Notes under the pieces: model-generated
The model's input: the letters and a program-made list of their open reading frames with translations, nothing else
The model's database searches: none
What the model was told of the DNA's origin: nothing
Shown here: positions 25,474 through 33,579 of the stretch, piece after piece
Layout of the letters: the number at the start of each line of letters is the position of its first letter
Numbering within the stretch: position 1 is the first letter of the stretch
Assembly (NCBI RefSeq): GCF_009909195.1
Contig: NZ_JAAAMU010000006.1
Location: forward strand, 248,001 to 312,000
From: Paenibacillus sacheonensis
GTDB lineage: Bacteria > Bacillota > Bacilli > Paenibacillales > Paenibacillaceae
Reading direction: 5' to 3'
DNA: 64,000 nt
Made by a program: the position numbers and the translations under genes

Positions 25474-28131
25474 TTATTGACTAGCTGCCCAATCGGCTCG
25501 ATAATTGCCGGACCCCAGAACGATTCGGTTGTCCTTCGTTTCGTAGTCGGATCCTTCGAACAGAAGCTGCCCGCTTTCGAAGACCGAGATCGGCTTCCGC
25601 AGGCGTTCCGGCAGCTCGATTACGATCGACCCGTTTACCGGCACGACCGCTTCCAGCGCCCATACATCCCCGTCTCGCTTCCAACCGGCGGAATATGTTC
25701 CTCTGATCGTCGAGATCTCCGCCTTTGCGTAAGCGAGCTTCGAAGTCACCGGCGGTTTCACGACCATTCGCGCGAAAGCGATGGATTCGTCGCACATGCG
25801 CAAGCCCGCCAAATGCTCGAACATCCAAGCGCTAATGCTCCCGAACATCGGATGGTTACGGGATTCCAGCCCGTCCCATCTCTCCCAGAGGGTCGTAGCG
25901 CCGTTCTTGATCATGAAGCCGTATCCGGGATATTCGTCTCTGACGGCCAGCGCGATCGCGGTATCCGTCTCGCCCCAATCGGCCAGCGCGTCGAATAGCA
26001 GGCCGGTCCCGAATATCCCCGTATCCACGCAGCCCCCGAGCTCCTCCGAGTACTGCATCAGCAGCCGGTTTCGGATGGCCGGCTCCCGTTCGGGCGGCAC
26101 GCAGCCGAGCGCGTAGGCGAAGATATCCGCTCCCTGTCTGCCGATCGAATACTGATTTTCCTTCGGGTCAAGAAATCGCTCATTAAACGCCAAGCAAATG
26201 TCGGCGTATCGTGCCTCGTAGCGTCGCTGATCGTCTACCCTACCTAGCGCATGCGCTATGCATCCGAGCAATTTCGTGACGTAAGCGTGAAAATAAGTGT
26301 TCACTACCCGTTCGGGCAGTTCGATGGAACCCGGGATGCACCAATCGCCTAGGCACCAGCTCCCCGGCTCCTCTCTCTCGACGATGCATCCGTCATCCGT
26401 GCAGCCTTGCAGGTAGTCGACCCAGCTCTTCATGCCCTCATAATGATCCCGAAGCAGGCTCAGATCGCCGTAAGCCCGGTATACGAGCCAAGGCACGATG
26501 ACATAAGCGCTTCCCCAACCCGGTCCGCCTCCGCCTCCGTTAAAGGGAGCGGTATGGGGGACGAAGCCGGTCTGAACGTTCTGCGCGTCGCCGATGTCTT
26601 GAACCCACTTCCGATAAAAGGAGGCCATTCCGAAGTTATAGATGGCGGCCTTGGCCGTAATGTGGCCGTCCCCGGTGTACCCCAATCTCTCGCGATGAGG
26701 ACAATCGCTCGGAACGCCGCCGTGCAGGTTGCTCAGCTGGGACCAACGGTACATGCGCTGAATGCGGTTAAGCGTCTCGTCCGAGCATTCGAAAGAACCG
26801 ACGGAATTCACCGAAGCGTGGACGATAACGCCGATCGCGGCGTCCTCCGCCGGCTCGCCGGGAAACCCCGTTATTTCAACGTAACGAAACCCGTGCCAGA
26901 CGAATCTTGGCTCGTAGTCTTCCATTTCGTCGCCTCTCGAAATATAGACGTCATGCTGAATTTGGTCCGTTCCGCCAGCGCTCGTAAAGTCGAGCGTGCC
27001 GTCAGGGTTCAACTCCTCCGCAAACCTGAGGATATAGCGGGACCCGCCGGGCGACGATCTCACCCGCAATCTGACCCATCCCGAGAAGTTTTGACCCATG
27101 TCGTAGACGTAACGCCCGTCTCCAAGCTTCGTTCGGCTTATCGGCCGAAGCGTGCCCATGACTTTATCCGCCGGAGACTGCTGCGCCCTTAACCGACCGC
27201 TAGGCGCCGTCAAGATGTAGACCGGCTGCCAATCCGATTCGTCGAAGTCCGATTCGCTCCATCCTTCGATCTCGCGCCTGGCGTCATAAACCTCGCCCAC
27301 GAAAACATTGTCGAACAGGATCGGCCCGCGCTCGCAGCGCCAGCTGCCGTCGCTTACGATGCGCTCCGCGCTGCCATCCTCGTATTTTATAGCCAATTGG
27401 AGCAGGAAGCGAGGATTCCCGTAAGACATTCGGCCTTCGACCGTACGCGCGGTTTGATTGTAAAATCCGTTGCCTAACCTCGCGCCGAAACCATGCTTTC
27501 CCACGGTCAAATCGGCAGTGATGTCGTAGGCGACGTAATAGACCGATTTCTTGCCGTTATCGTTGTAAGGATACAGCAATCCCTCGATCGTTCGATCGTC
27601 GTAGTCGCTCCAGTTGGGATCGAGAACATGATCGCCGACTTTGCTGCCGTCCAAGTAGAGTTCCCCGTATCCCAGGCAAGCGAAGTAAACGACGGCGCGC
27701 TCGCACGGCTTGCCGACCGAGAACGTTCCGCGGAATAGCGGAGAGCCCGCGATATCCGGCGCGCCGATCCATTGACCGGACCAATCCTCTTCATGCAGAA
27801 GCCCGATATGGAAGGAGGCCGTTGCGCTGGGCTCCCCCTCGCGGTCCGTTTCGTCCCAGGCGACGACGCGCCAGTAATATCGGGTATCGCTCTCCAACCG
27901 ATCTCCCTCGTATACGACGTGAAAGCTGTTATTCGAAATGACTTTGCCCGAATCCCAGTGCAATTCGCGCTCCGAGTTCAGCTTCCCCGGATCGTCGGCA
28001 ACCGTAACCCGGTACGCGGTTTGCGACCGATTGCGCCCGCCCGCGCTTAATTGCCAGCTGAAGCATGGCGCTTCCGTGTGAATCGCCACGGGATTCGGCA
28101 AGTATTCGCATTGCAGATTGACCGAAAGAAT
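25474..28131 (-). CDS. Alpha-L-rhamnosidase, GH78
   Basis: This enzyme of about 886 residues removes terminal alpha-L-rhamnose. Domain order follows GH78: an N-terminal beta-domain with PNPVAIHTEAPCFSWQL; a second beta-domain (SGQWIGAP, ACLGYGELYLDG); the rhamnosidase core from about residue 440 with the signature GGVPSDCPHRERLGYTGDGH; and the later TTLWERWDG and HPMFGSISAWMFEHLAG. There is no signal peptide, so it acts on imported oligosaccharides. The conserved N-terminus runs upstream of the first usual start (TTG, 28101) to an ATT at 28131. AGGAGG sits 8 bases before this ATT, so I chose it; no ATG, GTG or TTG fits. It follows the permease gene by 42 bp, in the same operon. Confidence 0.85.
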   Translation of the reverse strand: MLSVNLQCEYLPNPVAIHTEAPCFSWQLSAGGRNRSQTAYRVTVADDPGKLNSERELHWDSGKVISNNSFHVVYEGDRLESDTRYYWRVVAWDETDREGEPSATASFHIGLLHEEDWSGQWIGAPDIAGSPLFRGTFSVGKPCERAVVYFACLGYGELYLDGSKVGDHVLDPNWSDYDDRTIEGLLYPYNDNGKKSVYYVAYDITADLTVGKHGFGARLGNGFYNQTARTVEGRMSYGNPRFLLQLAIKYEDGSAERIVSDGSWRCERGPILFDNVFVGEVYDARREIEGWSESDFDESDWQPVYILTAPSGRLRAQQSPADKVMGTLRPISRTKLGDGRYVYDMGQNFSGWVRLRVRSSPGGSRYILRFAEELNPDGTLDFTSAGGTDQIQHDVYISRGDEMEDYEPRFVWHGFRYVEITGFPGEPAEDAAIGVIVHASVNSVGSFECSDETLNRIQRMYRWSQLSNLHGGVPSDCPHRERLGYTGDGHITAKAAIYNFGMASFYRKWVQDIGDAQNVQTGFVPHTAPFNGGGGGPGWGSAYVIVPWLVYRAYGDLSLLRDHYEGMKSWVDYLQGCTDDGCIVEREEPGSWCLGDWCIPGSIELPERVVNTYFHAYVTKLLGCIAHALGRVDDQRRYEARYADICLAFNERFLDPKENQYSIGRQGADIFAYALGCVPPEREPAIRNRLLMQYSEELGGCVDTGIFGTGLLFDALADWGETDTAIALAVRDEYPGYGFMIKNGATTLWERWDGLESRNHPMFGSISAWMFEHLAGLRMCDESIAFARMVVKPPVTSKLAYAKAEISTIRGTYSAGWKRDGDVWALEAVVPVNGSIVIELPERLRKPISVFESGQLLFEGSDYETKDNRIVLGSGNYRADWAASQ

Positions 28132-28173
28132 TCCTATCGCCTCCTCCTCGCGTTGATGATCCGATCTTTCCTG

Positions 28174-29487
28174 CTATCCTTTGACTCCCGAGAACGCCAC
28201 GCCTTTCTCGATATACTTCTGCGCGAAGACGAAAATGACGAGCAACGGAATCATCGAGATAAACGAGCTGGCCATAATCATGTTCTGTTGGACGTTGCTT
28301 TGATTCTGCAGATCGTTCAGCGCGACGGTAAACGTCCAGTATTGAGGCAGGTTGTTCACGACGAGCGGCCAGACGAATTCGTTCCATACCGGGATGAACG
28401 TCAACACGCTGACGGCCGCGAAGATCGGCACGGATAGCGGAACGACGATCTGCAGGAACGTGCGAAATTCGGTGGCCCCGTCGACCCTCGCCGCTTGCAG
28501 GAGCTCCTTCGAGATTTGCTCGAAGAAGCCTTTGAACAGGAAGATAATGATGCCCCAGGCGGAATGAGGCAGAATGATCGCCCAAAGCGAATTGACCAGA
28601 TGCAAATCCTTCATGAGCAAGTACAGCGGCAATAGCAGCGAAATATCCGGGATCATAATCGTCGCCAGGAAGAACATAATCCAAAAGAACTGCCACTTTT
28701 TGTTCGCGATAAGATGTGCCAGCGTATAACCGGCCAATCCCCCGAGAAACAGCTGTATCGCCACCGAGGACAGCGTAACGATCGCGCTGTTGATGAAATA
28801 TTTCATGAATCCAAGCGGACCGGCCGCATTCATCGCGATCTTGTTAACCGCAATAAAGCTGTCGAACATCCGGGTCCAAGCTTGTTTCTCCTCGATCGTC
28901 GCGATTTTTCCCTGAATGATCTCCGAAGAGCCGTAAAAATCCGCGAACCGCGACGAAAGCGCGCTCTCCGCCACGCCTTTCCCATCCGAAACGTCGCTTC
29001 CTCCGTCCCCGTACCAAGTAAACGTGGACAGCTTTTTCTCGCGAATCATCGGAAGCTTGCGATCCATCAACCGGTCGGTAAACAACGTGGAAGGAACGAT
29101 CGAGGGCTGTCCGGCCCGAAACGAGGACGACTCCGTATAGGCTTGGAAGATCTTCTTCCCGTCCCGGATGCCGGTAATTCGGACTTCGCCGATATTCTCC
29201 CGGATATTCTTCATCCAAGGGAACCAGGTCGCCTCCATGGCATCCTTCTCGTAATCCGCCTGCTCCATCGGTTCAAGTCCCGAATAATCGAGCGTGACCC
29301 TGATCGATTGGGGAATCTGAGGGATCCATTTGGGAGGATAAGCGTCGATGTCCTTATCCGATTTGAACGCCGAAGAAACCATCCATAACACGGGGATAAG
29401 GGAAAAAACCGTAAAGAGAATCGTCACCGCGTAAGCTGTAAAGCTAAGAGACCGCTGTCCTTTCTCCGCCATGCGCGTTCGTTTCAT
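28174..29487 (-). CDS. Sugar ABC transporter permease, MalG type, with large extracytoplasmic insert
   Basis: The 437-residue inner-membrane permease is about 150 residues longer than usual (about 280). TM1 is at about 17-42. A soluble segment (about 60-228) then precedes TM2 (FINSAIVTLSSVAIQLFLGG). The remaining five helices and the EAA loop (ELLQAARVDGATEFRTFLQIVVPLSVP) are normal, and the C-terminus ends EKGVAFSGVKG as in MalG-like proteins. I place the start at the ATG at 29487, 5 bp after the previous gene, with AAAGGA upstream. It works with the permease at 29493 and the lipoprotein at 30424, and presumably with a shared ATPase not encoded here. Confidence 0.88.
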   Translation of the reverse strand: MKRTRMAEKGQRSLSFTAYAVTILFTVFSLIPVLWMVSSAFKSDKDIDAYPPKWIPQIPQSIRVTLDYSGLEPMEQADYEKDAMEATWFPWMKNIRENIGEVRITGIRDGKKIFQAYTESSSFRAGQPSIVPSTLFTDRLMDRKLPMIREKKLSTFTWYGDGGSDVSDGKGVAESALSSRFADFYGSSEIIQGKIATIEEKQAWTRMFDSFIAVNKIAMNAAGPLGFMKYFINSAIVTLSSVAIQLFLGGLAGYTLAHLIANKKWQFFWIMFFLATIMIPDISLLLPLYLLMKDLHLVNSLWAIILPHSAWGIIIFLFKGFFEQISKELLQAARVDGATEFRTFLQIVVPLSVPIFAAVSVLTFIPVWNEFVWPLVVNNLPQYWTFTVALNDLQNQSNVQQNMIMASSFISMIPLLVIFVFAQKYIEKGVAFSGVKG

Positions 29488-29492
29488 ATCGC

Positions 29493-30362
29493 TCAATCCT
29501 TTTCCGCGGAGATTTTATTTTGCAAGACGGTCAATAAAGCAATCACGAAGAACATGAACAAGGACATGGCGCCCGAAATCCCGAAGCGCGATTGTTGGAA
29601 CGCCGTGTTCACGACCAGCATCGATACGACGGTCGTGCTTCCCGCCGGGCCGCCTTGCGTCATGACGTAAATATTGTCGTAAGCCAGCAGGACGCCCGAC
29701 ATGAAGGCGATGAACTGGATGACGATAATGAATCGGATGTTCGGCAGCAGCATCGTCCACATTCTTCTCCAGGGACTGGCTCCGTCTACTTTCGCCGCTT
29801 CCAAGATTTCCGTCGGAATCGATTTGATAGCCGAATAATATAGCAGAAGCGAGATGCCATTGCCGGCGAACACCGCGGGCAATACGATGGCCAACTTCGT
29901 TATATTCAAGTCGTTGAGCCACATATACGGGCCGAGACCGAAAAAATGGAGCCAATAGTTCAGCAAACCGAAATCGGGGTTGTACATCCATTTCCAGACG
30001 AGAACGCCCGCGACCGCCGGCATGATCGTCGGCAATTGGTACATGAAGCGAAAGAACGCGTTCGCCTTGCGAATATCGCTGAGCAGCAGCGCTTGCACGA
30101 TCGGAATCCAGAAGGTCAGACCAAGATAAAGCGCGAAAAACACGAACGTGTTGGATACGGCTTGCCAGAAGGTCGACGAGGTAAGAAACTCCGTGTAATT
30201 GGCCAGGCCGATGAACTCCCCTGGGGGATTGACGATGCTGTAGCGAAAGAAACTGACGCGGACCATGCTTAACAGCGGGTAGTATTTAAACAACAGATAG
30301 CAGAGCACGGACGGTAACAGAAACAATACGGGCATCCAACGGATGTTCGTTATTCTCGTCAT
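29493..30362 (-). CDS. Sugar ABC transporter permease, MalF/LplB-like
   Basis: A permease of about 289 residues with six predicted helices. It starts RWMPVLFLLPSVLCYLLFKYYPLLSMVRVSFF and carries the EAA motif EILEAAKVDGASPWRRMWTMLLPNIRF, which contacts the ATPase. It is the first membrane component of the rhamnoside importer. Start: the ATG at 30362 has AGGGGTGA upstream; another ATG at 30389 is possible. It lies 62 bp downstream of the binding-protein gene and 5 bp before the second permease. Confidence 0.9.
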   Translation of the reverse strand: MTRITNIRWMPVLFLLPSVLCYLLFKYYPLLSMVRVSFFRYSIVNPPGEFIGLANYTEFLTSSTFWQAVSNTFVFFALYLGLTFWIPIVQALLLSDIRKANAFFRFMYQLPTIMPAVAGVLVWKWMYNPDFGLLNYWLHFFGLGPYMWLNDLNITKLAIVLPAVFAGNGISLLLYYSAIKSIPTEILEAAKVDGASPWRRMWTMLLPNIRFIIVIQFIAFMSGVLLAYDNIYVMTQGGPAGSTTVVSMLVVNTAFQQSRFGISGAMSLFMFFVIALLTVLQNKISAEKD

Positions 30363-30423
30363 ACGGTTGTTCACCCCTGGAATAGACATCGGGATTCCCT
30401 CTTCGAGAGAATCCCGATCCCTC

Positions 30424-31851
30424 TTATTTTTTTACTTCCTCGTTATACTTGTCGACGACTTCCTTCTGCGCGAGATCCTGCGCCGTCTGCAGCACGGACT
30501 TCAGATCGGCTTTCTCGTTCAAGAGCGCCTCTTGGATCGGCTTGACGATGTAAGGGCTCAAGCGCGCTTTAAGGAAATATTCCAGATGCGTGTCTTTCGC
30601 AGCCGCTTGAACGCCGCTCACGACTTCCGCTGGCAGGCCGTCCACGTAATCCGTCACGGCGACGTCGGTACGAACGGAAAGCAGGTTCGGGAACATTCCG
30701 TTGTCCTTGTTGTATTGCAGCACCGACTGGAGGTACTCTTTCGACGTCATATAGGTCGCGTACGTAAAGGCCGCCTGCTGCTTCTCGGGAGAAGACTTCG
30801 GATTGAGGATCCAGTAGCTTCCGCCGACTTGCGACGGCGCTTTGCCGGAAGGACCGGCCGGCAGTGCGGAGAAGCCGATGTTGTTCAGGTCCATGCCTTT
30901 GGCTACGAGGCCCCCGATCCAGTCGGATCCCGCGATCATGGAAGCCGCGCGTCCCGTATAGAAGTCCTTCTGATTGTCGTCCAAGCTCTGTACGACGTTC
31001 TTCTGCGTCGCTTTATACTTGAATTTCAAGTCTTTGTAGTATTGCAGCGCTTTGATCGTCGCGTCGGACGTGAACGTCAATTTGGCCGTGCCGTCCGGCT
31101 GCTTCTCGGTCAGATCGCCGCCCGCTTGCCATACGTAGTATTCGAAGAACCAATCCGCCCAATCCATGCCGAGGATCGCGTAGCCGTAGGTCCCCTTGGA
31201 GGCGTCCGTCATCTTCTGCGCGGCCGCTCCGAACGAGTCCCAGTCCTTCAAGGAAGCAGCCGGATCGAGTCCCGCGTCAGCGAACATTTGCTTGTTGTAC
31301 AATAGTCCCGTTACGTACATGTCGTTCGGAACGCCGTAAATTTTGCCGTCTACCGTTGCGGCGTTCAGGGACGAAGGCAGGTAGCCGTCCTTCCCTTCGA
31401 AGCCGTTCCAAAGATCGGTAATGTCTGCCGCGATGCCTTGCGCGATGTAAGATTCCATGTCCGGATACGGGTTCTTGTAAAGATCGGGCTGCTCCCCGCC
31501 GGCTACCGCGGTCATGAATTGCTCGCGTTCTTTCTCTTTGGTCTGCTCGACGTGAGTGACCTTGATATTCGGGTACTTCGCTTCGAAAGCGGCGAAAGCC
31601 TCTTCCTTGAAGGCCTTGTCGGCCGCGTCGGCGCTCGGTTTATCCCACACGACGATCTCTACGGCATCCTCTTGCGCGGAAGCGCTTGGAGATTCGGAAT
31701 CGGATGCGGCCGCGTTGTTCTCCGGGGCGGTATTCGTGCTCGGCGACGCGTTTCCGTTTCCGTTACCGTTGTTCCCCCCGCATGCGGCGGTCGTTAAAGC
31801 GACGGTCAGCAATAACATCGATGCAGCGGACAAGCGAATCTTCTTTTTCAT
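30424..31851 (-). CDS. Extracellular sugar-binding lipoprotein of ABC transporter
   Basis: A 475-residue family 1 solute-binding protein. The signal peptide ends in the lipobox LTTAAC, so the mature protein is anchored to the membrane outer face by Cys. An Asn/Ser/Glu-rich linker follows, then the SBP fold (VEIVVWDKPSADAADKAFKEEA, LYNKQMFADAGLDPAASLKDWD, AASMIAGSDWIGG). It captures the oligosaccharide for the two permeases downstream. The start at 31851 (MKKKIRLSA) is preferred to a TTG 15 codons upstream. The gene follows the YesN-like regulator gene by 114 bp, a gap with its own likely promoter. Confidence 0.92.
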   Translation of the reverse strand: MKKKIRLSAASMLLLTVALTTAACGGNNGNGNGNASPSTNTAPENNAAASDSESPSASAQEDAVEIVVWDKPSADAADKAFKEEAFAAFEAKYPNIKVTHVEQTKEKEREQFMTAVAGGEQPDLYKNPYPDMESYIAQGIAADITDLWNGFEGKDGYLPSSLNAATVDGKIYGVPNDMYVTGLLYNKQMFADAGLDPAASLKDWDSFGAAAQKMTDASKGTYGYAILGMDWADWFFEYYVWQAGGDLTEKQPDGTAKLTFTSDATIKALQYYKDLKFKYKATQKNVVQSLDDNQKDFYTGRAASMIAGSDWIGGLVAKGMDLNNIGFSALPAGPSGKAPSQVGGSYWILNPKSSPEKQQAAFTYATYMTSKEYLQSVLQYNKDNGMFPNLLSVRTDVAVTDYVDGLPAEVVSGVQAAAKDTHLEYFLKARLSPYIVKPIQEALLNEKADLKSVLQTAQDLAQKEVVDKYNEEVKK

Positions 31852-31895
31852 TCTAGCCAGCTTCCCCCTCGGTTCGTTTCGTCTTGCTTGTTTCA

Positions 31896-31901
31896 ATTAT
31901 A
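31896..31901 (-). promoter_or_regulatory. Possible -10 box of the binding-protein operon
   Basis: A TATAAT hexamer on the minus strand lies 45 bp before the binding-protein start. No good -35 box is present at 17 bp, which would fit an activator-dependent promoter. Confidence 0.3.
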
Positions 31902-31965
31902 AGTCCGCCGATTCGGAGGCATAAGCGAATATCTTAACGGGTTATTCCGATTCGATATGAAATTC

Positions 31966-33579
31966 TTAAGTTGAATGAAAGCGTTCCCGGAATTGCTTAG
32001 GCGTCTCGCCGTAACACTTGCGAAAGACGCTTCCGAAGTAGGCAGCGTCTTCGATGCCGACCCTTTCCCCGATTTGGTGGATTTTCAAATCCGTCTCGCT
32101 TAGCAGCTTGGCGGCCACCTTCATTCTCACCGAGGTTAAATATTCGATGAAGCTTTCGCCGTATTTTTCCTTGAACCGTTTGGAGAAGTAATTCGGATGA
32201 ATGGAAAACCGCTCGCCGATGGACTGCAGGGATAAAGGCTCGGTGAAATGATGATCGATATACGCGCGAACGACCTCCATGACTTCTTTCCCCGACATGT
32301 CTCCGCTTCTGGCAAGACGGCCGATAACGTTCGACGCCAAACCGATCATCCGTTCTTCGATTTCCCCGAATCGCGTGATCTGCTGCAGCCAGCGCAGCAT
32401 GTCGTCCAGCTCGCCGATCGTCCATTCCGCGTCTACGGCATTGGCAAGCAAATATTTATTGAACAGCAGATAGAGATCGACGCAAAACCATTCGATCTGC
32501 ACGAAAACGGAATTCGGATCCTGCGCGATCGCGCCCAGGCGCCGTTTCGTCCAACGAATGATTTTATCCCCATCCAGACGATCCAGCCATTCCGCGAGCA
32601 ATTTGCTGTCCTCGCTGCCGATGATGGATTGCCTATTTGCCTTATAAGGGAATTGCGCGGTCCAATGGGACACCCGGTTTCCTCCATGGAGCACCGCGTT
32701 CCGTGCCGATTGCTTCGCTTCGCGGTAAATCTCCTGGATACGGTCAAGCTTATCCGCGAACGGACCGAACCCAATCACCGCGTTGATTTTCAAATACTTG
32801 CGAACGCCGTAAGCGACCGTATCGGCCGCGGAAAGAACGACTGAACGGTCTTGACCCGCTTTGAGACCGAACACGTATACGAATTCGCAGCGGTTCAGTG
32901 AACTATGAACGAGAAAGCCCGCGATGCCTTCGGCTTTAAACCCTTCCGTTACGATGTTTTTCAGCGAGAACCAGATCAGTTCCTCTTCGTCCTCCGCGAA
33001 CGAATAATGGGGTAATTTTACCGGTTCCACCTGCAAGACGACCGATGAAAAAGAAACGCAGCCGACGGACAGCTCGTCGAGCGACGGATCCGCGATGTTC
33101 GTTTCCTCTTCGTTCAATAGCCTCGTGAGCGTTTGGCTTCGCGCCGCTTCCTGCCCCGTCTCCGCTTGTTGCTGCAGCCTTAAGACCATTTTGTCGCGGT
33201 GGTTCTCCGCCTGCAAACGTTCGATTAAGCCGCTCAGCGCCTCGTAAAGTTCTTCGTCCTCCACCGGTTTCAAGAGATAGTGGCTTACGCCGTAGCCGAT
33301 CGCCTTCTTGGCGTATTCGAAATCGTCGAATCCGCTGAGAATGATATATTCCATCCGCGGATATAAGGTCTTGGCTAAGCGAATGAACTCCAAGCCGTTC
33401 ATTTCCGGCATCTGGATATCCGTCAAGACGATATCCGGCTTCGCCGATCGAACCAATTCAAGCCCCGATACGCCATCGTCGGCCTCGCCCGCGAACAGCA
33501 GCGGCAATCCCGTCTGCCGAATTTTATGGATGACGCCCTGACGGATGATCGGCTCGTCGTCAAGAACGATGTATCTCAT
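31966..33579 (-). CDS. Response regulator with AraC DNA-binding domain (YesN-like)
   Basis: The 537 residues have an N-terminal receiver domain (about 1-120; LDDEPIIRQGV, phospho-acceptor Asp in IVLTDIQMPEMNG at about D55, Lys in YLLKPVEDE). A long central region of unassigned function follows (about 130-430), then a C-terminal AraC double helix-turn-helix (about 435-537; LSLQSIGERFSIHPNYFSKRFKEKYGESFIEYL). It partners the kinase encoded immediately upstream (4-bp overlap) and probably activates the transporter/rhamnosidase operon. RBS GGAGG lies 9-10 bases before the ATG. Confidence 0.93.
   Translation of the reverse strand: MRYIVLDDEPIIRQGVIHKIRQTGLPLLFAGEADDGVSGLELVRSAKPDIVLTDIQMPEMNGLEFIRLAKTLYPRMEYIILSGFDDFEYAKKAIGYGVSHYLLKPVEDEELYEALSGLIERLQAENHRDKMVLRLQQQAETGQEAARSQTLTRLLNEEETNIADPSLDELSVGCVSFSSVVLQVEPVKLPHYSFAEDEEELIWFSLKNIVTEGFKAEGIAGFLVHSSLNRCEFVYVFGLKAGQDRSVVLSAADTVAYGVRKYLKINAVIGFGPFADKLDRIQEIYREAKQSARNAVLHGGNRVSHWTAQFPYKANRQSIIGSEDSKLLAEWLDRLDGDKIIRWTKRRLGAIAQDPNSVFVQIEWFCVDLYLLFNKYLLANAVDAEWTIGELDDMLRWLQQITRFGEIEERMIGLASNVIGRLARSGDMSGKEVMEVVRAYIDHHFTEPLSLQSIGERFSIHPNYFSKRFKEKYGESFIEYLTSVRMKVAAKLLSETDLKIHQIGERVGIEDAAYFGSVFRKCYGETPKQFRERFHST

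Noticed and set aside
31976-31989. cre site at TGAAAGCGTTCCCG
   Set aside because: Two mismatches in the second half, and it lies inside the end of the regulator coding sequence.
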